Shown piece after piece: positions 7,775 to 16,847 of a stretch of DNA of 64,000 nt. The stretch covers positions 2,513,001 through 2,577,000 of the forward strand of contig NZ_CP137557.1 in the NCBI RefSeq assembly GCF_019249655.2, written 5' to 3'. The stretch is from Segatella copri. Its GTDB lineage: Bacteria; Bacteroidota; Bacteroidia; Bacteroidales; Bacteroidaceae. The translations under genes and the position numbers were made by a program. Numbering within the stretch: the first letter of the stretch is position 1; the number at the start of each line of letters is the position of its first letter. Below the pieces are notes generated by a model. The model made no database searches and was not told the origin of the DNA. It saw only the letters and a list, made by a program, of their open reading frames with translations.

Positions 7775-8965
7775 ATGGAAGAAGCATTCTTCAGAACACA
7801 TACATATCTCGTAGAGCATACAGATGCCCCAGTGAGACGCACCTTGATGGATGAAATCGATTGGAACGACCGATTGATTGGAATCAAGGGCACACGAGGT
7901 GTCGGCAAGTCGACATTCCTATTGCAGTATGCCAAGGAGCACTTTGGACCTCACGATCGAAAGTGCCTGTTTGTGAACATGAACAACTTCTATTTCCAGA
8001 GTAGAGGAATCGCCGACTTTGCCGGCGACTTCGTGAAACAAGGTGGCAGAACATTGCTCATCGACCAGGTGTTCAAGCAGCAGGACTGGAGCAAGGAGCT
8101 CCGCAAGTGCTACGACCTGTATCCGGAACTGAAAATCGTATTCACCGGTTCAAGCGTGATGCGACTGAAGGAAGAGAACCCTGAGCTGAACGGCATCGTG
8201 AAAAGCTACAACCTGCGCGGCTTCTCGTTCCGTGAGTTCATCAACTTGCAGACGGGTAACAACTTCAAGGCATACGAACTTGACGACATCCTGCGCAATC
8301 ATGAGCACATCATCAAGCAGATTCTGCCAAAGGTAAGTCCGATGAAATATTTCCAGGACTATCTGCACCATGGTTTCTATCCATTCTTCCTGGAACAGCG
8401 TAACTTTACAGAGAATCTACTAAAGACGATGAATATGATGACCGAGGTTGATATCCTCCTCATCAAGCAGATTGAACTGAAGTACCTGCCGAAGATCAAG
8501 TCACTCTTCTATCAGCTGGCAGTGGAAGGAGCCAAGGCGCCAAATGTGAGCCAGCTTGCAGACAGTATCAATACCAGTCGTGCCACGGTGATGAACTACA
8601 TCAAGTATCTGGCAGACGCCCGACTCATCAATATGATTTATCCAGAAGGTCAGGATTTCCCGAAGAAGCCATCCAAAGTGATGATGCACAACCCGAACCT
8701 CATGTACGCCATCTATCCTATCCAGATAGATACACAGGAGGTGATGGAAACATTCTTCGTCAACTCGCTCTGGAAAGACCACAAGGTGCACCAGGGAGGT
8801 AAGGATCACTTCTACACGGTAGACGGCAACAGGAAGTTCAGAATCTGCGACGCCCAAGCCACCAACAAGATTCGAAGCAATCCAGACACCATCTATGCCC
8901 GCTATAATACGGAGGTGGGAAAGGACAACAAGATTCCTTTGTGGCTGCTGGGATTCCTATACTAA
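7775..8965 (+). CDS. AAA-family ATPase (AAA_14/DUF4143 type) with altered Walker B
   Basis: Protein of 396 aa. Walker A is GTRGVGKST near residues 38-46. Sensor-like strand IVFTGSSVMRL follows, then the family segment LRGFSFREFINLQTG. A C-terminal DUF4143-type region contains a winged-helix-like stretch (ANVSQLADSINTSRATVMNYIKYL, read here as A-P-N-V...). Walker B, normally LxxDE in this family, reads LLIDQV: the catalytic Glu is replaced by Gln. Such proteins are abundant in gut Bacteroidota and poorly understood. The gene has its own consensus promoter. Its last codons (GFLY-stop) are repeated twice downstream. No partner gene is evident; the oxidoreductase that follows looks independent. 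Confidence 0.8.
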   Translation: MEEAFFRTHTYLVEHTDAPVRRTLMDEIDWNDRLIGIKGTRGVGKSTFLLQYAKEHFGPHDRKCLFVNMNNFYFQSRGIADFAGDFVKQGGRTLLIDQVFKQQDWSKELRKCYDLYPELKIVFTGSSVMRLKEENPELNGIVKSYNLRGFSFREFINLQTGNNFKAYELDDILRNHEHIIKQILPKVSPMKYFQDYLHHGFYPFFLEQRNFTENLLKTMNMMTEVDILLIKQIELKYLPKIKSLFYQLAVEGAKAPNVSQLADSINTSRATVMNYIKYLADARLINMIYPEGQDFPKKPSKVMMHNPNLMYAIYPIQIDTQEVMETFFVNSLWKDHKVHQGGKDHFYTVDGNRKFRICDAQATNKIRSNPDTIYARYNTEVGKDNKIPLWLLGFLY

Positions 8966-9012
8966 AGAATAGGATTCTTGTACTATGGGTAGAATTCCTG
9001 TACTCAAAGAAA
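8951..9012 (+). repeat. Three 20-21 nt tandem units starting in the ATPase 3' end
   Basis: Imperfect units begin at 8951 (GGATTCCTATACTAA), 8972 (GGATTCTTGTACTAT) and 8992 (GAATTCCTGTACTCA). The first unit holds the gene's final codons and its TAA stop. Confidence 0.8.
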
Positions 9013-9065
9013 TAAAGAAACGAGAATTTATACAAAACATATTTAATATTTTATCTAAAAGTAAA

Positions 9066-12000
9066 ATGGCTAAAGAGAAAAAATTTATCACTTGTGATGG
9101 TAACACCGCTGCCGCACATGTAAGCTACATGTTTACAGAGGTTGCTGCTATCTACCCTATTACTCCATCATCACCAATGGCGGAGCATGTAGATGAATGG
9201 GCTGCCAAAGGTCGTAAGAACCTTTTCGGTCAGCGAGTTTCTATCCAGGAAATGGAATCTGAGGCTGGTGCTGCCGGTGCAGTTCACGGTTCTCTCCAGG
9301 CTGGTGCCTTGACTTCAACATACACTGCTTCTCAGGGTCTGTTGTTGATGATTCCTAATATGTACAAGATTGCTGGTGAGTTGCTCCCTTGCGTGTTCAA
9401 CGTATCAGCTCGTACATTGGCTTCTCACTCACTTTGTATCTTCGGTGACCACCAGGACGTAATGGCTTGCCGCCAGACTGGCTTCGCTATGTTCTGCTCT
9501 GGTTCTGTTCAGGAGGTTATGGACCTCTCTGCAGTTCCTCACTTGGCTACATTGGAGACAAAGGTTCCTTTCATCAACTTCTTCGACGGTTTCCGTACTT
9601 CTCATGAGTACCACAAGATCGAGGAGATGGATATGGAAGACATCCGTCCATTGGTTAAGGATGAGTTCATCGAGGACTTCCGTAACCGTGCTTTGACTCC
9701 TGAGCGTCCTGTTACTCGCGGTACCGCTGAGAACCCAGAGACATTCTTCACACACCGTGAGGCTTGCAACCCTTACTACGATGCAATCCCTGAGGTAGTA
9801 GAGAAGTACTGCCAGGAGATGACTAAGATCACTGGTCGTGAGTACCACCTCTTCAACTACTATGGTGCTGAGGATGCTGAGAACATCATCATCCTGATGG
9901 GTTCTGCTACAGAGCCAGCTCGTGAGGCTATCGACTACTTGAACAAGCAGGGCAAGAAGGTTGGTATGGTTGCAGTTCACCTGTATCGTCCATTCTCTGT
10001 AGACTTCCTGAAGAAGGTTATCCCAGCTACAGTTAAGCGTATCGCTGTTCTCGACCGTACTAAGGAGCCAGGTGCAGAGGGTGAGCCATTGTACCTCGAC
10101 GTGAAGTCAGCTCTCTACGATGACGAGCGCAAGCCATTGATCGTTGGCGGTCGCTACGGTCTCGGTTCTTCTGATACAACTCCAGCTAAGATCGTTGCTG
10201 TATTCAAGAACCTCGAGTTGCCACAGCCAAAGAACCACTTCACTGTAGGTATCGTTGATGACGTTACATTCACTTCTCTCCCAGAAGAGGAGGAGATTCC
10301 AATGGGTGGTGACGACTTGTTCGAGGCTAAGTTCTACGGTTTGGGTGCTGACGGTACTGTTGGTGCTAACAAGAACTCAGTTCAGATTATCGGTAACAAT
10401 ACTAACAAGTATTGCCAGGCATACTTCTCTTACGACTCTAAGAAGTCTGGTGGTTTCACCTGCTCTCACTTGCGTTTCGGCGACAACCCTATCCACAGTG
10501 CTTATCAGGTAAATACTCCTAACTTCGTAGCTTGCCACGTACAGGCTTACCTCCACATGTACGATGTAACACGTGGTTTGCGTAAGAACGGTTTCTTCCT
10601 GTTGAACACTATCTTCGACGGCGAGGAGTTGGTTAACTTCATCCCTAACAAGGTAAAGCGTTACTTCGCTCAGAACAACATCACTGTTTACTATATCAAC
10701 GCAACCAAGATTGCTCAGGAGATTGGTCTCGGCAACCGTACCAACACCATCCTCCAGTCTGCATTCTTCCGTATCACAGAGGTTATTCCTTTGGATCTTG
10801 CAGTAGAGCAGATGAAGGCATTCATCGTTAAGTCTTACTCTAAGAAGGGTCAGGACGTTGTTGACAAGAACTTCGGCGCTGTTGACCGTGGTGGTGAGTA
10901 CAAGCAGTTGACAGTAGATCCAGCTTGGGCTAACCTCGCTGACGATGAGGCTAAGGAGGATAACGCTCCAGCATTCGTTAAGGAGCTCGTTCGTCCTATC
11001 AACGGCCAGGCAGGTGACCTCTTGAAGGTTTCTGACTTCGTTAAGCACGACACAGTAGACGGTACATGGCAGAACGGTACTTCAGCATTCGAGAAGCGTG
11101 GTGTTGAGGCATTCGTACCAGTATGGAACGTTGAGAACTGTATTCAGTGTAACAAGTGTTCATTCGTTTGTCCTCACGCAGCTATCCGTCCATTCGTATT
11201 GACCGATGAGGAGCTCGCAGGCATCGAGGGTCTCGAGACTCAGGATGTTAAGGCACCTAAGGCTATGGCTGGCATGCACTTCCGCATCGAGACATCAGTA
11301 CTCGACTGTCTGGGTTGTGGTAACTGTGCTGACGTCTGTCCAGGTAAGAAGGGTGAGAAGGCGTTGACAATGGTTCCATTCAACGTTGACGCAGAGGATA
11401 TGGTCAAGGAAGCAGCTAACTGGGAGTACCTCGTACACAACGTTGCTTCTAAGCAGGATCTCGTTGACATCAAGCAGAGCCCTAAGAACTCTCAGTTCGC
11501 TCAGCCATTGTTCGAGTTCTCTGGTGCTTGCTCTGGTTGTGGTGAGACTCCATACGTTAAGTTGATTTCTCAGCTCTTCGGTGATCGTCAGATGATTGCT
11601 AACGCTACTGGTTGTTCTTCAATCTACTCAGCTTCAATCCCATCTACTCCATATACAAAGAACGCTAAGGGTCAGGGTCCTGCATTCGACAACTCATTGT
11701 TCGAGGACTTCTGCGAGTTCGGTCTCGGTATGGTAATGGGTAACAAGAAGATGAAGGAGCGCATCGCTCACTTGCTCGAGGAGGCTAAGGCTCAGGAGCA
11801 TGTTCCTGCTGAGTTCGTAGCAGCTGCTGACAAGTGGATGGCTAACATGAACGATTCAGAGGGTTCTAAGGAGGCTGCTGCAGAGTTGAAGCCTCTCATC
11901 GCTGCCGGCGCTGAGAAGGGTTGCCCTATCTGCAAGGAGCTCAAGACTTTGGATCACTACCTCGTTAAGCGTTCACAGTGGATCATCGGTGGTGACGGTG

Positions 12001-12644
12001 CTTCTTATGATATCGGTTACGGTGGTCTCGACCACGTATTGGCTTCTGGTGAGGATGTTAACATTTTGGTACTCGATACTGAGGTTTACTCTAACACAGG
12101 TGGTCAGTCTTCTAAGTCTACTCCACTCGGTGCTATCGCACAGTTCGCTGCTCAGGGTAAGCGTATCCGTAAGAAGGATCTCGGTTTGATGCAGACTACA
12201 TACGGTTACATCTACGTAGCTCAGGTAGCTATGGGTGCTGACAATGCTCAGACATTGAAGGCTATCCGCGAGGCTGAGGCTTATCCAGGCCCATCACTCA
12301 TCATCGCTTACGCACCATGTATCAACCACGGTTTGAAGCGTAAGGGCGGTATGGGTCGTTCACAGCACGAGGAAGAGTTGGCTGTTGAGTGCGGTTACTG
12401 GCACTTGTGGCGTTACAACCCACTGTTGGCTGATGAGGGTAAGAACCCATTCACACTCGACTCTAAGGCTCCTAACTGGGAGAACTTCCGCGACTTCTTG
12501 CTCGGTGAGGTTCGTTACCTCTCTGTACAGAAGGCATTCCCTAAGGAGGCTGATGAGCTCTTCTCTCAGGCAGAGAAGATGGCTAAGCTCCGTTACCAGA
12601 CTTACGTTCGTAAGAGCCAGGAGGACTGGAGCGAGCAGATCTAA
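9066..12644 (+). CDS. nifJ: Pyruvate:ferredoxin (flavodoxin) oxidoreductase
   Basis: Single-chain enzyme of 1192 aa that oxidises pyruvate to acetyl-CoA and CO2, reducing ferredoxin. The family start MAKEKKFITCDGNTAAAHV fixes the ATG at 9066; the frame is open further upstream but that part is unrelated and lies on a repeat. Visible domains: N-terminal pyrimidine-binding domain (YPITPSSPMAEHVDEW), CoA-binding domain, then two 4Fe-4S clusters (CIQCNKCSFVCP and CLGCGNCADVCP). The thiamine diphosphate domain carries GDGASYDIGYGG and LDTEVYSNTGGQ. A further cluster cysteine is in GACSGCGE. Codon use is strongly biased (GAG, GCT, GTT, CGT, AAC), unlike neighbours, as expected for a very highly expressed fermentative enzyme. 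A strong terminator follows. Confidence 0.97.
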   Translation: MAKEKKFITCDGNTAAAHVSYMFTEVAAIYPITPSSPMAEHVDEWAAKGRKNLFGQRVSIQEMESEAGAAGAVHGSLQAGALTSTYTASQGLLLMIPNMYKIAGELLPCVFNVSARTLASHSLCIFGDHQDVMACRQTGFAMFCSGSVQEVMDLSAVPHLATLETKVPFINFFDGFRTSHEYHKIEEMDMEDIRPLVKDEFIEDFRNRALTPERPVTRGTAENPETFFTHREACNPYYDAIPEVVEKYCQEMTKITGREYHLFNYYGAEDAENIIILMGSATEPAREAIDYLNKQGKKVGMVAVHLYRPFSVDFLKKVIPATVKRIAVLDRTKEPGAEGEPLYLDVKSALYDDERKPLIVGGRYGLGSSDTTPAKIVAVFKNLELPQPKNHFTVGIVDDVTFTSLPEEEEIPMGGDDLFEAKFYGLGADGTVGANKNSVQIIGNNTNKYCQAYFSYDSKKSGGFTCSHLRFGDNPIHSAYQVNTPNFVACHVQAYLHMYDVTRGLRKNGFFLLNTIFDGEELVNFIPNKVKRYFAQNNITVYYINATKIAQEIGLGNRTNTILQSAFFRITEVIPLDLAVEQMKAFIVKSYSKKGQDVVDKNFGAVDRGGEYKQLTVDPAWANLADDEAKEDNAPAFVKELVRPINGQAGDLLKVSDFVKHDTVDGTWQNGTSAFEKRGVEAFVPVWNVENCIQCNKCSFVCPHAAIRPFVLTDEELAGIEGLETQDVKAPKAMAGMHFRIETSVLDCLGCGNCADVCPGKKGEKALTMVPFNVDAEDMVKEAANWEYLVHNVASKQDLVDIKQSPKNSQFAQPLFEFSGACSGCGETPYVKLISQLFGDRQMIANATGCSSIYSASIPSTPYTKNAKGQGPAFDNSLFEDFCEFGLGMVMGNKKMKERIAHLLEEAKAQEHVPAEFVAAADKWMANMNDSEGSKEAAAELKPLIAAGAEKGCPICKELKTLDHYLVKRSQWIIGGDGASYDIGYGGLDHVLASGEDVNILVLDTEVYSNTGGQSSKSTPLGAIAQFAAQGKRIRKKDLGLMQTTYGYIYVAQVAMGADNAQTLKAIREAEAYPGPSLIIAYAPCINHGLKRKGGMGRSQHEEELAVECGYWHLWRYNPLLADEGKNPFTLDSKAPNWENFRDFLLGEVRYLSVQKAFPKEADELFSQAEKMAKLRYQTYVRKSQEDWSEQI

Positions 12645-12676
12645 TCTGAATACTTTTAGATTATAAAATAAATTGG

Positions 12677-12715
12677 GCCTTGGTTGCATCTCCGGATGTG
12701 GCCAAGGCTTTTTTT
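12677..12715 (+). terminator. Strong intrinsic terminator of nifJ
   Basis: A 14-bp stem (GCCTTGGTTGCATC with GATGTGGCCAAGGC, including G-U pairs) is closed by a UNCG-type tetraloop, C(TCCG)G. It is followed by seven T residues. Confidence 0.92.
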
Positions 12716-12770
12716 CTCCCTTTTTTCTTTATTTTCTACTAAAACACTATTTTATCCGCATTTTTTTTAG

Positions 12771-12778
12771 TATCTTTG
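12771..12778 (+). promoter_or_regulatory. -7 element of the SLBB exporter gene
   Basis: TATCTTTG lies 65 bases before the ATG. The -33 position is degenerate. TTTTCTACTAAAA just upstream resembles sequence found before two other promoters in the window. Confidence 0.6.
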
Positions 12779-12843
12779 CAACAAAATTCGTACAAACGAG
12801 TTATATATAAAAAAGGAATAAAAACAAGAACATATCATATCAG

Positions 12844-15444
12844 ATGAAAAAGCAATTCATTCTCGTATTACTATTGGCATTGACAGCCGGTCCCGTCATG
12901 GCTCAGTCATCAAGCATGAGCGATGACCAGGTGATGAGTTTCGTGGTCAAGGAGCACGAACGCGGCACTAGCAATGCACAGATTGTGATCAAGCTGATGC
13001 AGAAAGGCGTCGACAGATCGCAGATTAGTCGAGTTCGAGACAAGTACGAACGACAGATGAAACAGGGTGGCGTTACCGGAGCTTCTACCGAAGTAGCCGG
13101 CAAGGATGCCTCTCGCCTGCGCACCAACAATGGCAAGACTCGTAAAGATTACGGCAGTGGAATCAGCCAGGAATCTCAGAACTATAGCAACTATCGTGTA
13201 TCGGCAGAGAAAGACGCCAATTATCGTCATACCTACGATAACAACGATGAGGAATACATGGATTTCCAGAATGAGCTGAGCGGTATTATTCCTGATTCTA
13301 CCCTGATGCTGAAGCAGCTGCTTGCCGAGCGCAACCAGGCTCGCAAGAAAGTGTTCGGTAGAGACATCTTCAACAACAAGGAATTGAGCTTCGAACCAAA
13401 CATGAACATCGCTACTCCTCAGAACTATCGTCTGGGGCCTGGCGATGCTGTCATCATCGATATCTATGGCGCTTCTCAGAAAACCATCCAGAGCACCGTT
13501 TCTCCTGATGGCGAGGTTACCATCGAGGGATATGGACCAGTGAATGTAAGCGGTCTCACCGTGGCACAGGCCAACGCCAGACTCCGTGGCACACTGGGAA
13601 GCCGTTATCGCTCCAGCAGAGTGAAGCTCACAGTGGGCCAGACCAAAACCATCATGGTCAACGTGATGGGTGAGGTGAAGGCACCGGGCACCTATACCCT
13701 ATCAGCCTTCGCCACCGTATTCCATGCTCTCTACATGGCAGGTGGAACCAACGACCTCGGAACCCTGCGTAACATCAAGGTATATCGCAACAACCGACTC
13801 GTTACCGTGGTTGATATCTACGACTACATTCTCAATGGTAAGTTGACAGGCAACGTTCGCCTGAGTGACAACGATGTTATCGTAGTTGGACCATACGACT
13901 GCCTCGTCACCGTAACGGGTAAGGTAAAGCGCCCTATGATTTACGAGATGAAGAAGAACGAGAGTGTCAACTCCATCCTCAAATACTCAGGTGGTTTTAC
14001 GGGTGATGCCTATAAGAAGTCGGTTCGAGTAAACCGCAAGACAGGCAGGGAATATGCCGTATATAATGTAGGAGAGTTCGACTTCTCCAGCTTCCGTGTA
14101 GATGATGGCGACTCTATCAGCGTAGATTCCATTCTTCCACGCTATGCCAACACCGTAGAGGTGAAGGGAGCCGTGTTCCGTCCAGGTATGTACAACCTTG
14201 GCGAACAGGTAAACAGTGTACGCACCCTTGTTGAGCATGCCGAGGGAATGACAGAAGACGCCTTCACCAACCGTGCCGTGATGCACCGCATGAAGAAGGA
14301 CCGCACCCTGGAAGTGATTGCCGTAGACATCGCAGGTATCATGGATGGCAAGGTACCTGACATCCCATTGAAGGAAAACGATGTGCTCTTCATCCCTACC
14401 CGTCAGGACAAGATTCAGGAGCGCACCATCACCATTCGTGGCGAGGTGCAGTATCCTGGTACATATCAGTATGCGGACAATGAGACCATCGAAGACTTCG
14501 TACTTCAGGCAGGTGGCTTAACCGACAAGGCATCTACCGTAAATGTAAGCGTAAGCCGACGAGTAGCGGATAACAAGGCTATGCAGCCAGACAGCGTCAT
14601 TGCCAAGACCTTCACCCTTTCGTTGAAAGACGGATTCGTGGTAGATGGAACACCAGGTTTCGTACTGATGCCATTCGATGAGGTAATGATTCGCAAGAGC
14701 CCTGGCTATGCCGAGCAGAAGAACGTAAAGATAGAAGGTGAAGTGATGTTTAGCGGTTCTTATACCCTGACTCGCCGCAACGCCCGCCTCAGCGACCTCT
14801 TTGCCAAATCAGGTGGGGCTACAGAACAGGCATACATCAAGGGTGCCCGACTGGTAAGAAGAGCCAACGCTATAGAGAAAGAGCGCATGAGAGCCGTTCT
14901 GAAGATGCAGCGTGAACAGCAGCAGAAGAACCTTCTCCAGTTGGCAGCCAGCAGCAACGGCAGCAATCTGCAGGATGTAGCAAAGGGAGCCCAGAGTGCA
15001 GAGCTCGAGAAGTTCAACGTTCCAGATGAGTATCCTATCGGTATCGACTTGGCAGAAGCATTGAAAAAACCAGGCAGTGAGGCCGACATGATTCTGCGTG
15101 AAGGCGACCGCCTGATTGTTCCTCAGTACAACGGAACCGTGAAGATCAATGGTGCCGTGATGTATGCCAACACTGTGGCTTACGAAAAAGGCAGAAGCGT
15201 GAAGTCATACATCGATGAGGCAGGTGGCTTTGCCAGCGATGCCCAGAAGAGCAAGGCTTACATCATCTATATGAACGGCAAGGTGGCAAAGGTAGGTCAC
15301 GGGGCCAAGGTACAGCCTGGTTGTGAGATTGTTATCCCATCTAAGCTGAAGCGTAAGATGAGCGTAGCAGAGACCATGAGTCTGGGTACCAGCATGAGTA
15401 GCATCGCTGCCATGATTGCAACGATAGCCAACTTGAGTAAATAA
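12844..15444 (+). CDS. Polysaccharide export outer-membrane protein with multiple SLBB domains
   Basis: Protein of 866 aa with a cleavable signal peptide (MKKQFILVLLLALTAG...MAQ). A short helical region (DQVMSFVVKEHERGTSNAQI) comes first. The polysaccharide-export domain starts near residue 190 at YRLGPGDAVIIDIYG. Several SLBB repeats follow, each marked by a GEV.xPG.Y pattern, for example GEVKAPGTYTL, GAVFRPGMYNL, GEVQYPGTYQY and GEVMFSGSYTL. A charged coiled stretch near residue 680 precedes the last repeats. Family knowledge: Wza-like proteins form the outer-membrane channel for capsule or exopolysaccharide. It heads the polysaccharide region, with its own promoter and a hairpin after it. 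This protein is much longer than classic Wza, as is usual in Bacteroidota. Confidence 0.9.
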   Translation: MKKQFILVLLLALTAGPVMAQSSSMSDDQVMSFVVKEHERGTSNAQIVIKLMQKGVDRSQISRVRDKYERQMKQGGVTGASTEVAGKDASRLRTNNGKTRKDYGSGISQESQNYSNYRVSAEKDANYRHTYDNNDEEYMDFQNELSGIIPDSTLMLKQLLAERNQARKKVFGRDIFNNKELSFEPNMNIATPQNYRLGPGDAVIIDIYGASQKTIQSTVSPDGEVTIEGYGPVNVSGLTVAQANARLRGTLGSRYRSSRVKLTVGQTKTIMVNVMGEVKAPGTYTLSAFATVFHALYMAGGTNDLGTLRNIKVYRNNRLVTVVDIYDYILNGKLTGNVRLSDNDVIVVGPYDCLVTVTGKVKRPMIYEMKKNESVNSILKYSGGFTGDAYKKSVRVNRKTGREYAVYNVGEFDFSSFRVDDGDSISVDSILPRYANTVEVKGAVFRPGMYNLGEQVNSVRTLVEHAEGMTEDAFTNRAVMHRMKKDRTLEVIAVDIAGIMDGKVPDIPLKENDVLFIPTRQDKIQERTITIRGEVQYPGTYQYADNETIEDFVLQAGGLTDKASTVNVSVSRRVADNKAMQPDSVIAKTFTLSLKDGFVVDGTPGFVLMPFDEVMIRKSPGYAEQKNVKIEGEVMFSGSYTLTRRNARLSDLFAKSGGATEQAYIKGARLVRRANAIEKERMRAVLKMQREQQQKNLLQLAASSNGSNLQDVAKGAQSAELEKFNVPDEYPIGIDLAEALKKPGSEADMILREGDRLIVPQYNGTVKINGAVMYANTVAYEKGRSVKSYIDEAGGFASDAQKSKAYIIYMNGKVAKVGHGAKVQPGCEIVIPSKLKRKMSVAETMSLGTSMSSIAAMIATIANLSK

Positions 15445-15462
15445 CAGAAAATATCATTTAGT

Positions 15463-15497
15463 CATGGCAGAGCCTAGTTTTCAAGGCTTCTGCCATG
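15463..15497. other. Stable inverted repeat after the SLBB gene
   Basis: CATGGCAGA pairs with TCTGCCATG, extended inside by GCCT/AGGC, with an 8-base loop. It starts 19 bases after the stop codon. There is no T-run, so it may protect or process the 3' end rather than terminate. Confidence 0.7.
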
Positions 15498-15561
15498 GCT
15501 ATATCATCATCACCCTCATTCTAGTTTGGTTCAAAATTCACAATAACAAACAACTATCGTT

Positions 15562-16754
15562 ATGACATCAAATAGAAATTTACCCCTTGGGGTTCAAGAC
15601 TTTGAAGAACTACGTAAAGGCAACTACCTTTATGTAGATAAGACAGATATGGTCTGGGCAATCGCTAACCAAAGGAAGTATAATTACTTGAGCCGTCCAC
15701 GACGTTTCGGTAAATCATTGTTGGCATCTACCCTAAAATGTTATTTTGAAGGAAAGAAAGAACTCTTTGAGGGACTCAAGATCATGTCATTAGAGAACGA
15801 CTGGATCAAACGACCGGTGATTTACCTTAGCATGAGTCTAGGAGGATCAGACGCTCAGTCGTTAAAAGAATATCTCAACGAACGATTGAGCTATTACGAA
15901 AAAATCTATGGCAAAAATCCTGCAGAACAATCACTGGGAAACCGTTTCAACGGTATCATTGAAAGAGCATACGAACAGGCAGGTACACAAATTGCAGTCA
16001 TTGTTGATGAGTACGATGTTCCTCTGCAACATACATACGAGACAGAGCACCATGATGAATGCCGCACGATATATCGTGATTTCTTCACGGGTCTTAAAGA
16101 CTATGGCTATTGCATCAAATGCGTATTCATAACAGGAATCACAAAGTTTACGCAAATCAGTTTGTTCAGTACTCTGAACACGCTGGTCAACATCAGTTTT
16201 GAAGATTCATTAGCTGCAGTTTGCGGTATCACCAACCAAGAACTTCTCTTCTATTTTCAAAAAGAGATCGCAATGTTGTCTGAGAAATGCAAGCTGAGTG
16301 AAGCTGATACCATCTATGAGATGAAATCACTTTATGACGGTTATCATTTTGCCTCCAACATGCTAAATGTATATAATCCATATAGTGTATTGTCAGCTTT
16401 CTCTAGAGGAAAGCTCAATTCCTATTGGATAGCATCAGGCTCAAATGAGATGCTCTTTAAAATACTGAATAAGTTTGCTAAAGACATACCCAAATTAGAC
16501 AATTGTCTTATCGACGCAGACTATCTGGAAGAAAGTGATGTCAACATGATAGACCCGAAACTGTTTCTATACCAAGCCGGGTATCTAACGATTAAGGCTG
16601 TTGATGGAGACACATATACCTTAGGCTATCCCAATAGAGAGGCAAAGGACATGATAGAGATGCGTTTGCAGCCAGCAAGAAACAAGTAACATGCATAGTT
16701 CTATCGTTCTCCAGAGAAAGTCGTGGGCTTGAAGCATGGGATATTGTAGAATAA
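15562..16754 (+). pseudogene. AAA-ATPase/PD-(D/E)XK gene with internal deletion and frameshift
   Basis: The 375-aa open frame (to 16689) is the N-terminal part of an AAA-ATPase-like/PDDEXK_9 protein. It has LPLGVQDFEELRKGNYLYVDKT, Walker A-like RPRRFGKS and Walker B IVDEYD. It breaks off at GYPNREAKDM. The intact relative at 27114-28670 continues there for about 120 residues, containing the nuclease domain. From about 16650 a different frame reads DAFAASKKQVTCIVLSFS and runs to a stop at 16752-16754. That aligns residue for residue with the intact protein's C-terminus (SAFAEEKRTIHLVGLNFS). A single deletion of roughly 350 bases plus a frame change explains both pieces. The ATPase part may still be made; the nuclease is gone. 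It sits between the exporter and the polysaccharide operon. Confidence 0.8.
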
Positions 16755-16786
16755 TCCCTCCACAAAGGTAGAAACATCCAATAATA

Positions 16787-16818
16787 TTTGGTAGATTAAG
16801 AAAAAAGAAGTACTTTTG
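16787..16818 (+). promoter_or_regulatory. Consensus promoter of the polysaccharide operon
   Basis: TTTG at 16787-16790, 20 bases, then TACTTTTG at 16811-16818. It lies 29 bases before the chain-length gene and is the only clear promoter seen before the seven-gene run. Confidence 0.8.
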
Positions 16819-16847
16819 CAAGACATTTAAGAACAAAAAAGAATAAA

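Noticed and set aside
8985..9065. N-terminal extension of nifJ
   Set aside because: It encodes unrelated residues from a repeat tract; the family's conserved start is at 9066.
10377..11048. Long minus-strand frame opposite nifJ, with several others in that gene
   Set aside because: It is a shadow produced by the strong codon bias of nifJ; no start signal or protein-like composition.
15463..15497. Standard terminator after the SLBB gene
   Set aside because: The stem is strong but no T-run follows, so it is listed only as an inverted repeat.
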